Source of the DNA: an uncultured Aquimarina sp.
GTDB lineage: Bacteria > Bacteroidota > Bacteroidia > Flavobacteriales > Flavobacteriaceae
Direction of reading: 5' to 3'
DNA: 64,000 nt
Assembly: GCF_947495315.1 (NCBI RefSeq)
Contig: NZ_CANLYD010000015.1
Span: forward strand, 62,001-126,000
The notes below the pieces were generated by a model, which was given only the letters and a program-made list of their open reading frames with translations, did not search any database and had not been told where the DNA came from. The translations under genes were made by a program, and so were the position numbers. Below are positions 17,308 to 25,901 of the stretch, piece after piece. Within the stretch, counting starts at the first letter, position 1. Every line of letters begins with the position of its first letter.

Positions 17308-17437
17308 TTTCCCTCTTGAGAGGGATAGCATTTCAGCTTGCGCCGAAGGCAAAAGCTAGAAATTCTTGGGTGTGTTGGGAAAAAACTCATTTACTAATTC
17401 TAAAAAAACACACCCCTAACCCCTCTCAAGAGGGGAA
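17308..17437. repeat. REP-like repeat unit beside the DUF559 gene
   Basis: Two hairpins bound the unit: CCCTCTTGAGAGGG (17311-17324) and CCCCTCTCAAGAGGGG (17420-17435). They are also inverted copies of each other. Between them GGGTGTGTT and AACACACCC can pair. The unit lies just downstream of the DUF559 gene, as if gene and repeat travel together. Confidence 0.7.
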
Positions 17438-17450
17438 CATATACTCTCTA

Positions 17451-17837
17451 TTATACTTTTTTCTTTTCATAATTTTGAATATAATCTTCTATTGCCAGTA
17501 AGATATTGAACATGTCCTTGAATACTTGTTGATCAGTAAATCTTAAGATTTTAATTCCAAGTTTATTCATAATCTTTTCTTTAATTACATCTATGTTGTG
17601 TATATCAACTAATTGATGGGAATATCCGTCAATTTCTATTCCCAACATCAACTCATAAGAAAAGAAATCTAATATATAATTATCAATTGGTTTTTGCCGA
17701 TGAAAATCATACCCATATAACTGCTTTCTTTTTAATTTTTGCCATAATAAAATTTCGGATTTAGTACTATTATTCCTTAACTGCCTTGCGTATTCTTTTA
17801 GCTTAGGATTATACAGAATGATTTTTCTTTTTTTCAT
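17451..17837 (-). CDS. DUF559 domain protein, Vsr-like endonuclease fold
   Basis: The 128-aa protein matches DUF559 (PF04480), relatives of the Vsr mismatch endonuclease. NSTKSEILLWQKLKR and YGYDFHRQKPIDNYILDF lead into GIEIDGYSH, giving the Asp/Glu residues expected of this restriction-enzyme-like fold; IKILRFTDQQV follows. The natural substrate is unknown. It directly abuts a REP-like repeat unit, which I read as a possible gene-repeat partnership, as with RAYT transposases and REPs. It ends 36 bp after the CHAT gene end. Confidence 0.85.
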   Translation of the reverse strand: MKKRKIILYNPKLKEYARQLRNNSTKSEILLWQKLKRKQLYGYDFHRQKPIDNYILDFFSYELMLGIEIDGYSHQLVDIHNIDVIKEKIMNKLGIKILRFTDQQVFKDMFNILLAIEDYIQNYEKKKV

Positions 17838-17873
17838 TTAATATCTTCTAATACAACAACCATAGTCTTCCTT

Positions 17874-20800
17874 CTAAAGAGCAGAATTTCTTCTTCTATA
17901 CCAAAACAAACTTAGTAAGATCAATCCTAAAATACCAAATCCTATTAACCAATATATATAATCATTGTTTTCAAACTGAATCGGAGTCCTATCTCCAACC
18001 AAATAAAATCCTCCCCAATAAAACGGCTGAGTTCTATTTAGGTTTGCGTTACTCAAGTATTGTAATTTTGCTTGTTGGAGTGCTTTGGCCTTACTCATTC
18101 CTTCTTTTAGATTGGTATAGAAATATTTCATCAACTCTGGAGTAGTTTGATCGGATACTTCCCAACTACTTAACAACAAACTTTTAGTTCCTGCATACTG
18201 AAAAGCGGTTCCCAGACTCATAATACCTTCTCCTTTAGCAATCTTACCTGTTCCTGTATTACACGCACTCAATACAGTAAGTTCTGCAGGGATATTTAAT
18301 GCAAATAGCTCATGACTATAGAGTAAATTATCTTCTATACTATCCTTATTTTTGGTGAAAAAAAGTCTAGAATTCTCTGGTCGTTCGTTATCCACTTCAC
18401 CGTGTAAAGCTAGATGCAAAATATTATATTGACTCGCGTTTTTCTTAAAGTTAGCTTCTACTGCTTCTGATCCATAAAAATACTGTCCATCAATAATATC
18501 GGCAATGGCTTTAATCTCTTTACGGGTTCCAGGTAAATCATCACCTGTACCTCTAAGCGTTGCCAAACTCATTGTTTTAGCATCTAAATTATTAGTGCTA
18601 TCCGAAAACGAAAACGCTAAACATTCTTTTTGTTTTTTAGATACTTCTAAGGCATTGTTATCTTCAGAAAATAACAGCGTTGCCGAATTCGCATATGAAA
18701 TCATATACTTCTTCAATAAATATGATAATTCTTTTGGATTGTTAGAAGTATCTTCTTTACTCAATAATAAATCAAAATTAAGATGCCATAAAGGACCATC
18801 TGGTACTATGACTAATTCTTCTCCTACAATCTCTTTTTCTATAGGCGCTATTAATTGCTGATAGAGTCGATATGACGAAGTCTTATAAGTTTTTGTGTTT
18901 TTATCTGTAATAGTAGTTCGTAACTTTTCTATTTGTTCTGTGAGTTTAGGAGTAACTAGTTCTTTTACGGCAATCTTATTTTTTGAAATCGTAAAAGCAT
19001 AGGTAGTACTATCAGCTGTAAAAAACTCTAGCAAGGTAGTTTTATCATTTAGTTTTTCTTGAATATCAGTAACCGATATGACCTCATTTTTATACTTTAA
19101 TTGATGATATTCTGGATAGTTTTTTTCTAAAACTTCGGTTAAAGAATCTTGTCTTCTGGAGATATCGAATAGTTTACTTTCATAGCTAGAAAGGTTTGCA
19201 GAATCTATTTCTTTTTTAGAAAATTCTTCTTCTACTTTCGATTGATAAAATGCTTTATCAATTCTTACATCTTTTTCTAAACCAACCAAGTGAGTCGATA
19301 ATCCAGAAAAACCTTTTGCATTTGTATCATTTAATAGATCCTTTAATGTATTAGATTTGCTTTTTTCTGAATAGTAGAATGCTTTTTCTAAAGCTTTCTT
19401 ATCCTTAATAATTTCCTGATTTAATAATAACAATGCTTCTGTTGCACTTAAATAAGACATTTTAGACGTTCCAGAAAAACTTAGTTTGTCTTCATATTTC
19501 GTATACCTTTCTCTAATGAAATCAATTAGAGTATCAATTTTTTCATACATCTCTATGCTTTCGTGCAATTTTGCCTTATCCTTAGTTAATTTGTATATAT
19601 CAACTATTGTTTTAGTCTTATTTTTGAAAATATTATGTAAAACATTTAAGTCACGAAAATCATTAAAATTTACCTCTGCTTTTCCGGTAATATCAATATT
19701 ATCTTTTGCGTTAGCTATTATTGCATACTCATAATACATCAACGCTTTGTTATACATTTTTTTACCATTATAACAATCCCCAATAAGTCTATAAGTCCTT
19801 GAAATTTTTGGGTTTTTCTCACCAAACGCATTCTTAAAGAGCAATAACGCTTTTTCATAATTCTCAATTGCGCTATCAAACTCTAATATTTGTTTACTCA
19901 TTAACCCAACGTGTAAATATGAAGCAGCCGTTCTAGAGGATCCATTGCCCAAAACAGATAAATACATTTCAAGTCCTTTTTTATGATATCCTAATGCCTT
20001 ATAATATTCATTTTTGCTCTGATAAACTTCTCCAATACTGTGATATATCCTTGCAATACTTACGTGCTCTGCTCCATATACTTGTTTACATATCGATAGC
20101 GCTTTATCAAAATATATGAGCGCATTATCATTCTCTTCTTTATGTTCTGACAAAACGCCCAAATTATAATACAAGTTTATAAATTCTGCATTATTAGGAT
20201 TAAATTTTTGACCCTTAATATCTAAGGATTTCTTTAAATATTCCAAAGCCTTATCCATTTGTCCTTTCGAAAAATACACTCCTCCAATATTATTATATGT
20301 ACTAGCAACATATGGATGATCTTTACCATATTTCTCAATGAAAATATTAAGAGCTTTATGAAAATAATTTAAAGACTTTTCATAATCCCCTCTTTTATTA
20401 TAGGTAATAGCCATATTACCATAAAGGGGTGCCATTTTTAACGACTTTTCTCCCGCTATCTTAATTTGAATATCAATGGCTTTATTAAAGTAAGCAATTG
20501 CTTTTTTATATTCTCCCTGTAAATTATAACAATCTCCTAAACTATTATATGTCAACACAATACCAGTGGCATTTTGATCTTTAGCTCTGCTAAATATTTG
20601 TTCACTTTTTTTGAGAAATTCTATAGCTACTGCATAAGATGACTTTTTATTATAAACAGAACTAATTTTAATATAAGAATGAGCTATACTAAATTCGTCG
20701 TCTATTCTATTTTCCTTTTTAAGGGCAAGGGATTTTTCGTAAAAAATAAGCGCATTATCATAATCTGACAAAGAATAATAATATTCTCCAATATTATCAT

Positions 20801-21143
20801 TAGCATAAGCCGCTTCATCTATCCTTTTATCAAAATTTCCATTACTTAATTCTAAAGCAATTTTTGCATTCACTAAAGATTCTTCAAGATTTCTTTGTCT
20901 CCATTGACTTTCTGAGATCCTATTATAACAACCTGCCACTCGCTCCCATACTTTTGCTTTCTTATAAACAGGCAAAGCTTTTTTAAAATACACAATGGAG
21001 CTATCTAGTTTCCTGTTAGTTAACAAAGAATCTCCCTTCCTAAAATATTGAGAAGCTAGAATAGTATCATTTGTTATTTTAGTTTGGGAAAAAGTAACAC
21101 TGGTAAAAAATAAAAAGAGGACGATGGTTTTTAGTGGGTTCAT
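17874..21143 (-). CDS. TPR-repeat protein with C-terminal CHAT protease domain and membrane anchor
   Basis: The 1089-aa protein starts with a signal peptide (MNPLKTIVLFLFFTSVTFSQ). About ten tetratricopeptide repeats follow (residues 25-480; e.g. AIAYFNKAIDIQIKI, SLNYFHKALNIF), then a helical linker and a CHAT domain (about 690-1050). The caspase-like dyad is present: His914 in LALHGEVD and Cys961 in VLSACNTGTG. A single C-terminal transmembrane helix (about 1062-1082) ends in Arg-Arg-Arg, so the TPR and CHAT parts should face the periplasm with a short cytosolic tail. CHAT proteases are known in separase-like and defence roles; here no partner substrate gene is visible. A GEGIMSLGTAF stretch follows the Cys as in other CHAT proteins. 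Confidence 0.92.
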   Translation of the reverse strand: MNPLKTIVLFLFFTSVTFSQTKITNDTILASQYFRKGDSLLTNRKLDSSIVYFKKALPVYKKAKVWERVAGCYNRISESQWRQRNLEESLVNAKIALELSNGNFDKRIDEAAYANDNIGEYYYSLSDYDNALIFYEKSLALKKENRIDDEFSIAHSYIKISSVYNKKSSYAVAIEFLKKSEQIFSRAKDQNATGIVLTYNSLGDCYNLQGEYKKAIAYFNKAIDIQIKIAGEKSLKMAPLYGNMAITYNKRGDYEKSLNYFHKALNIFIEKYGKDHPYVASTYNNIGGVYFSKGQMDKALEYLKKSLDIKGQKFNPNNAEFINLYYNLGVLSEHKEENDNALIYFDKALSICKQVYGAEHVSIARIYHSIGEVYQSKNEYYKALGYHKKGLEMYLSVLGNGSSRTAASYLHVGLMSKQILEFDSAIENYEKALLLFKNAFGEKNPKISRTYRLIGDCYNGKKMYNKALMYYEYAIIANAKDNIDITGKAEVNFNDFRDLNVLHNIFKNKTKTIVDIYKLTKDKAKLHESIEMYEKIDTLIDFIRERYTKYEDKLSFSGTSKMSYLSATEALLLLNQEIIKDKKALEKAFYYSEKSKSNTLKDLLNDTNAKGFSGLSTHLVGLEKDVRIDKAFYQSKVEEEFSKKEIDSANLSSYESKLFDISRRQDSLTEVLEKNYPEYHQLKYKNEVISVTDIQEKLNDKTTLLEFFTADSTTYAFTISKNKIAVKELVTPKLTEQIEKLRTTITDKNTKTYKTSSYRLYQQLIAPIEKEIVGEELVIVPDGPLWHLNFDLLLSKEDTSNNPKELSYLLKKYMISYANSATLLFSEDNNALEVSKKQKECLAFSFSDSTNNLDAKTMSLATLRGTGDDLPGTRKEIKAIADIIDGQYFYGSEAVEANFKKNASQYNILHLALHGEVDNERPENSRLFFTKNKDSIEDNLLYSHELFALNIPAELTVLSACNTGTGKIAKGEGIMSLGTAFQYAGTKSLLLSSWEVSDQTTPELMKYFYTNLKEGMSKAKALQQAKLQYLSNANLNRTQPFYWGGFYLVGDRTPIQFENNDYIYWLIGFGILGLILLSLFWYRRRNSAL

Positions 21144-21220
21144 TTGGTTACGTTTATTAGCTAGCTATTTTTGGGTATGTTTATAAAACAAAGATACTAT
21201 AAACAAAAACACTACTCCTA

Positions 21221-21237
21221 CTTCGACACGGCTCACC
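21221..21237. repeat. Degenerate solo copy of the CTTCGACA repeat
   Basis: CTTCGACACGGCTCACC resembles one arm of the repeat at 16,405-16,426 with a one-base insertion. A second degenerate arm may lie at 21,317-21,355 (TTTCGATACATCTGCCT...). Confidence 0.5.
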
Positions 21238-21360
21238 ACTAGCTTCAAGAAGGGGATTTAATTTCTTATTTTTAAAACTTTTACAAATTCAGATAACTCT
21301 TTCTAAAATATCTTGTTTTCGATACATCTGCCTATGACGAGCACTCAAACTCACCCTATT

Positions 21361-21789
21361 TTATTTATTACCTAAAATCTCTATAATTTTCCTTGGTCTT
21401 TTGGTCCGAACTCTGATAGTTTGGTATTGCCAAATGTTATTCTTTTTATTGGCAACAATATCCATCTTCCCTTTTTGTTTTGATCCTTTGACTCCAACTG
21501 TTATGATTGCTTTACCTTCTTCTGCATAGCGCACTTCTCCTTCCAAAAGTTCAAAAATACTAATCGGTTGTACTTCTCCTAATAATTTGATCACTCGCTC
21601 ATCATCTTGTACCATATCGAAAGCATTGTTATACACTGATGGATCCACAATCGCTTTGGTAAAATCTCCGATAGGTTTTCCTAAAACTGTCAGTATTGTT
21701 AAAATAAATCCAAATACTAGCACTAAAACTACCAAAACCCAACTTCGGTTTTTACGCCACCAACTTTTTTTATGTATGTAATCGGTCAT
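21361..21789 (-). CDS. Coa1-family (cytochrome oxidase assembly) membrane protein
   Basis: This 142-aa protein has an N-terminal cytosolic tail with WWRKNRSW, one transmembrane helix (VLVVLVLVFGFILTILTVLG, residues 18-37) and a C-terminal soluble domain. The pattern LLGEVQPISIFELLEGEVRY, then VGVKGSKQKGKMDIVANK, matches the Coa1 family (PF08695), named after a mitochondrial cytochrome oxidase assembly factor. In bacteria the role is not established. It is upstream of the CHAT gene on the same strand but separated by about 217 bp with repeat fragments, so co-transcription is uncertain. Confidence 0.75.
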   Translation of the reverse strand: MTDYIHKKSWWRKNRSWVLVVLVLVFGFILTILTVLGKPIGDFTKAIVDPSVYNNAFDMVQDDERVIKLLGEVQPISIFELLEGEVRYAEEGKAIITVGVKGSKQKGKMDIVANKKNNIWQYQTIRVRTKRPRKIIEILGNK

Positions 21790-21910
21790 AAGTTTTTGTT
21801 TAAATAATTACAAACTGATAAAACTTAATGCTACTTTTATCGTTATTGCTACTATAAAAACCTTTCCAATCAATAGTTGTTGCATAAATAGTCATTTATT
21901 CCGTAGTGCT

Positions 21911-22009
21911 GCGTCAGGGATAGCAGTGGAAATCCCGGAGTTTTGTCTTCCTGAGCTTGTCGAAGGATATACAATGCGAGGAATTGAAACGTATAGCCCG
22001 CTTGGACGC
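21911..22009 (+). repeat. Structured dispersed repeat (flavobacterial RNA-like element)
   Basis: The closing stem GCGTC (21911-21915) pairs with GACGC (22005-22009). Inside, GGGAT/ATCCC (21917-21936) and a second hairpin TTGTCTTC...GAAG...ACAA (21943-21974) can form; the latter contains a CTTCGACA-type copy. The sequence GGGATAGCAGTGGAAATCCC and a later TATAGCCCG resemble intergenic elements I remember from other Flavobacteria. Whether it equals the Rfam Flavo-1 RNA I cannot check. Confidence 0.5.
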
Positions 22010-22054
22010 CCAAAGGTCTATGAATAAACATATCAGGGTTTGTGCGAAAAACTT

Positions 22055-22062
22055 TAGTTTTG
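22055..22062 (+). promoter_or_regulatory. -7 promoter box for the 1138-aa outer-membrane protein
   Basis: TAGTTTTG matches TAnnTTTG, 5 bp before the ATG at 22068, which would leave almost no 5' untranslated region. Confidence 0.45.
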
Positions 22063-22067
22063 TATCG

Positions 22068-25000
22068 ATGCGCATTTTTACGGTTTTAGGTTTTTTATTA
22101 TTTTTCAGTACTAGCACTTTACTTGGGCAAGATACTTCTGGAAACTTCAGAAGTAAAAAAGTACGTGTTACTGATACTATCCGTATTGACTCTGTGAGTA
22201 TCAACTCTTTTGATTTTAAATTACTTTCTAAGCAAGGTGTTGCAATTGATAGTACATTATACAAAGTTAGTTTTGAAAATGCTTCGGTTATCTTATCACC
22301 GCAACTAAAGTCTCAAAACGATTCAATCACCATACAATACTATCGTTATCCTAATTTTTTGACTAAAAAATATTTCGAATTTGATCCATCGATTATAGTT
22401 GAACAAAACGGTGATCTGCAGAAATTGTATAGCCTGTCTGAAGCAAATAACAAAAAAGAGTTTACACCTTTTGATGGGCTTACTACCAACGGAAGTATCT
22501 CTAGGGGAGTAAGCGTAGGTAGTAATCAAAGTACAGTTTTAAATTCTGAATTGGACCTACAAATTTCTGGAAAAATAAGCGATAATATATCCCTACGGGC
22601 TTCTATACAAGATGCAAATGTGCCTGTACAACAAAGTGGATATTCTCAAAATCTTGACGAATTTGATCAGGTTTTTATTGAATTGTATAGCAAAAACTGG
22701 AATGTTAGAGCTGGTGATGTACAATTGCAAAACACCACAAGTTACTTTAACAGGTTTACCAAAAATGTACAAGGAATATCTATCAATGGAACTTTAGACC
22801 ATCCCGAATCTAAGACAGGTCTATTTGCTTCAGGAGCTTTGGTAAGAGGAGTTTTTACTAGAAGCCAGTTTACCGGACAAGAAGGAAACCAAGGTCCTTA
22901 TAAACTAACAGGTCCTAATGGAGAATTGTTTATTCTTATTGTATCGGGTAGTGAACGTGTATATGTAAATGGTTTACTTCTGGAAAGAGGAGAAAACAAG
23001 GATTATATTATCGATTACAATGCGGGAGAGGTACGTTTTAATCCAACCTTTCCAATTACTTCGGATATGAGGATATCAATAGAATACCAAACTACAGAAC
23101 GTAATTACTCCAGAATCATCGTTTACGGTGGTGGTGAACATGCTAGTGAAAAACTAAAAATAGGTGCTTTTGTATACTCGGAGAATGATGCAAAAAACCA
23201 ACCTTTACAACAAAACTTAAGTGATCCGCAAAAAGAAATTCTATCCAATGCCGGTGATGATATTACACAGATGATTTCTCCATCTGCCGTTCCTGATGTA
23301 TTTAGCGAAAACAAAATTCTATACAGAAGGGATATTATTGATGGTCAGGAAGTTTTTGTGTTTTCTAATAATCCAGAAGATGAATTGTTTAACGTTCGAT
23401 TCTCTTTGGTAGGTGATAATCAAGGTGATTACATCGTAGGAGATGTTACTACAATTAGTCGAATTTTTGAATATGTAGCTCCCGTCAATGGCATACCACA
23501 AGGTAATTTTGCTCCAGTAATTCAGTTGGTAGCTCCAACTAAGCTTCAGACAGCAGTAGTTCAGGGCTCCTATATTCCAAATGAAAAAACAACCATTGGA
23601 TTCGAAATTTCGGGAAGTAAAAATGATTTAAATCTTTTTTCGGATCTGGATGACGATGATAATGATGGAGTGGCAGGAAGACTTCAGTTGAAACAACGTA
23701 TTTTTTCGAGAGATAGTAGTTGGACAATGAATGCATTTGCTAATGGAGATTATATTCAGAAAGAATTTAAAAGCATCGAAAGAATCTACAACGTAGAATT
23801 TAATAGAGATTGGAACTTAAATAATCCTCTGGGGGATCAGCAGTTTTTTACATCAGGTCTGGAGTTACTTCATCCTAAAAAAGGATTTACTAGATATTCT
23901 TTTCAGCATCTTAATTTCTCAGAAAATTACAATGGTAATAGACATTTGTTAAACACAGAACTTAGATTGAATAAACTAGGTGTTTCTTTATATTCAAGTT
24001 TGTTAAATAGTAAAAATACTGACTTAGATTCAAGGTTTTTCAGAATGTATAGCATATTAACTTATAGCTTTCCAAAAAACTGGATTGGAGCTAAAATTGC
24101 AACTGAAGAAAATAAAGAGATTAATCTAAGTGACCAGACTTTTACCTTAAATACCCAAAGATTTAAATCTTATGAGATCTTCAGTGGGGTAGGTGATAGT
24201 ACAAAAATTTATGCTGAAGTTGGATATAGGCATCGTATCAATGACAGTGTAAAGAATAATCTTTTGGATAAAGTAAGTACCTCTAATACCTATTTTTTAA
24301 AATCTAATTTACTAAATACTACCAACACGCAATTATCCTTGTTCGTGAACTACAGAACACTAAACAATGAAGATCAAAACCGTGACACCGAACAATCTTT
24401 AAATTCTAGATTGTTATATAATCAAAAATTCTTTGCTGGTAAAATCAACTGGAATACTGTTTTTGAAACCAATAGTGGAACCTTACCTCAGCAAGAATTT
24501 ACTTATGTTCAAGTGGATCCCGGGCAAGGAACCTATACTTGGAATGATTATAATGATAATGGAGTTCAGGAATTAGAAGAGTTTGAAATTGCTCAATTTA
24601 CAGATGAAGCTATTTATCTGAGGGTATTGCTCCCCAACCAACTTTTTGTAAAAACACATCAAAATCGACTAAGTCAAATAATTACCTTAAATCCTCTTTC
24701 CTGGTCCGGGTCAGAAAATAAAACAAAAAAACTTTTATCTCATTTTTATAATCAAACATCTTATATAGTAGATAGAAAAAACCTGCGAGATGATACTTCT
24801 TTTGACATTAATCCCTTTAGAAAAGATGATAATGAACTAGCGTTAAATCTAAGCTTTAGAAACACCCTATTCTTTAACCGTGGAAAACAACGCTACACTA
24901 CTTCGTACACTTTTCTTTCTACTAAAAATACTAACTTACAAGTTACAGGTCTTCAGGAAAATATTATAAACAGCCATCAATTAACTTTTGCACATAAAAT

Positions 25001-25484
25001 GGCAAAAACCTGGCTTTTCGACCTAAAAAATGAATTTGTAGAAACCGAAAGTGTTTCAGAAAACTTCAGTAACAGAAACTATCTCCTAGAAGGTTATAAA
25101 ATTGAACCTAAGTTATCCTACTTACTTTCTCCACAAACACAGTTTAGCGTATTCTATCTCTTAAATGATCAGGAAAATATTGAGGGAGAAGAGGCACTAG
25201 CTCAACAAAAATTGGGAGTTTCTTTTGCCTATGCGAATAAGCAGCAAGTATCAATTACCGGTGAGTTTAATTATTTTAATAATGAATTTACAGGAAATGC
25301 TTTTTCTCCGGTTGGATATCAACTACTTAACGGTTTGCAACCGGGTGACAACTATACCTGGTCCGTTTTAGCACAAAAAAAATTGACCAAATATTTGGAT
25401 CTTAACATTTCATATTTAGGTCGAAAAAGCGAAACCGCTAATACAATTCATACGGGGAGTATACAACTTAGAGCATATTTTTAG
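22068..25484 (+). CDS. Large outer-membrane beta-barrel protein (1138 aa), function unknown
   Basis: I place the start at the ATG at 22068, which opens a signal peptide (MRIFTVLGFLLFFSTSTLLGQ). An upstream in-frame ATG at 21957 would run through the repeat element and the promoter box. The N-terminal part carries SGSERVYVNGLLLERGEN and DYIIDYNAGEVRFNP, a Y-x-V/D-Y-N-x-G-E pattern I associate with SprA-like and other Bacteroidota envelope proteins. The long C-terminal part alternates polar and hydrophobic residues with many aromatic residues and ends in aromatic-rich IQLRAYF, as barrel proteins do. A DDDDNDGVAGR loop may bind calcium. I cannot assign a transport substrate. The next gene, a small lipoprotein, follows after 48 bp and may be its partner. 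Confidence 0.82.
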   Translation: MRIFTVLGFLLFFSTSTLLGQDTSGNFRSKKVRVTDTIRIDSVSINSFDFKLLSKQGVAIDSTLYKVSFENASVILSPQLKSQNDSITIQYYRYPNFLTKKYFEFDPSIIVEQNGDLQKLYSLSEANNKKEFTPFDGLTTNGSISRGVSVGSNQSTVLNSELDLQISGKISDNISLRASIQDANVPVQQSGYSQNLDEFDQVFIELYSKNWNVRAGDVQLQNTTSYFNRFTKNVQGISINGTLDHPESKTGLFASGALVRGVFTRSQFTGQEGNQGPYKLTGPNGELFILIVSGSERVYVNGLLLERGENKDYIIDYNAGEVRFNPTFPITSDMRISIEYQTTERNYSRIIVYGGGEHASEKLKIGAFVYSENDAKNQPLQQNLSDPQKEILSNAGDDITQMISPSAVPDVFSENKILYRRDIIDGQEVFVFSNNPEDELFNVRFSLVGDNQGDYIVGDVTTISRIFEYVAPVNGIPQGNFAPVIQLVAPTKLQTAVVQGSYIPNEKTTIGFEISGSKNDLNLFSDLDDDDNDGVAGRLQLKQRIFSRDSSWTMNAFANGDYIQKEFKSIERIYNVEFNRDWNLNNPLGDQQFFTSGLELLHPKKGFTRYSFQHLNFSENYNGNRHLLNTELRLNKLGVSLYSSLLNSKNTDLDSRFFRMYSILTYSFPKNWIGAKIATEENKEINLSDQTFTLNTQRFKSYEIFSGVGDSTKIYAEVGYRHRINDSVKNNLLDKVSTSNTYFLKSNLLNTTNTQLSLFVNYRTLNNEDQNRDTEQSLNSRLLYNQKFFAGKINWNTVFETNSGTLPQQEFTYVQVDPGQGTYTWNDYNDNGVQELEEFEIAQFTDEAIYLRVLLPNQLFVKTHQNRLSQIITLNPLSWSGSENKTKKLLSHFYNQTSYIVDRKNLRDDTSFDINPFRKDDNELALNLSFRNTLFFNRGKQRYTTSYTFLSTKNTNLQVTGLQENIINSHQLTFAHKMAKTWLFDLKNEFVETESVSENFSNRNYLLEGYKIEPKLSYLLSPQTQFSVFYLLNDQENIEGEEALAQQKLGVSFAYANKQQVSITGEFNYFNNEFTGNAFSPVGYQLLNGLQPGDNYTWSVLAQKKLTKYLDLNISYLGRKSETANTIHTGSIQLRAYF

Positions 25485-25532
25485 CAATGACCTTAAGACT
25501 TATTCTTATCTTTATAAAACAAATTAAATACT

Positions 25533-25901
25533 ATGAGAGGGCTTCTAAAAATTTCTTGCTTAATGGCTATTATTTGCTTCTACAGCTGCAATACAACTAA
25601 AAGAACAGATGGAAAAGCAGTTAACGATGATAAAAACAATTCTCAAACCATAAATTCGGAAAAAATGCTAGAAAAAGGGTTTATTAAAGGAACACTTTCT
25701 ACTAATAAATCAAAAGGCTGTCCATATATTCTGACTGTAGAAAAATATGCTGATAAGCTAGACCCTATAAATATTCAGGATTTCTTTAAAAACGATATGC
25801 CAGAAAAGGTATGGGTAAAATATAGCGATCTAAGAATGAATAGTAGATGCAATGATGCAAGACCTGTCTCTATTCAGGAAATAAGTACACGTACTGATTA
25901 G
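25533..25901 (+). CDS. Small lipoprotein of unknown function (122 aa)
   Basis: Signal peptide with lipobox FYSC (Cys19) followed by NTTKRTDGK. The mature part is small with two Cys (KGCPYIL, SRCNDARP) that could pair. A basic and acidic mix without a recognised domain. It probably sits in the outer membrane next to the 1138-aa barrel gene, whose transcript it may share. Its end overlaps the convergent T9SS cargo gene by 4 bp. Confidence 0.75.
   Translation: MRGLLKISCLMAIICFYSCNTTKRTDGKAVNDDKNNSQTINSEKMLEKGFIKGTLSTNKSKGCPYILTVEKYADKLDPINIQDFFKNDMPEKVWVKYSDLRMNSRCNDARPVSIQEISTRTD

Noticed and set aside
16364..17437. An insertion sequence
   Set aside because: There are palindromic repeats and a DUF559 gene but no transposase or target duplication that I can see.
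21957..22067. An upstream ATG for the 1138-aa outer-membrane protein
   Set aside because: The added 37 residues run through a repeat and a promoter box and would bury the signal peptide.
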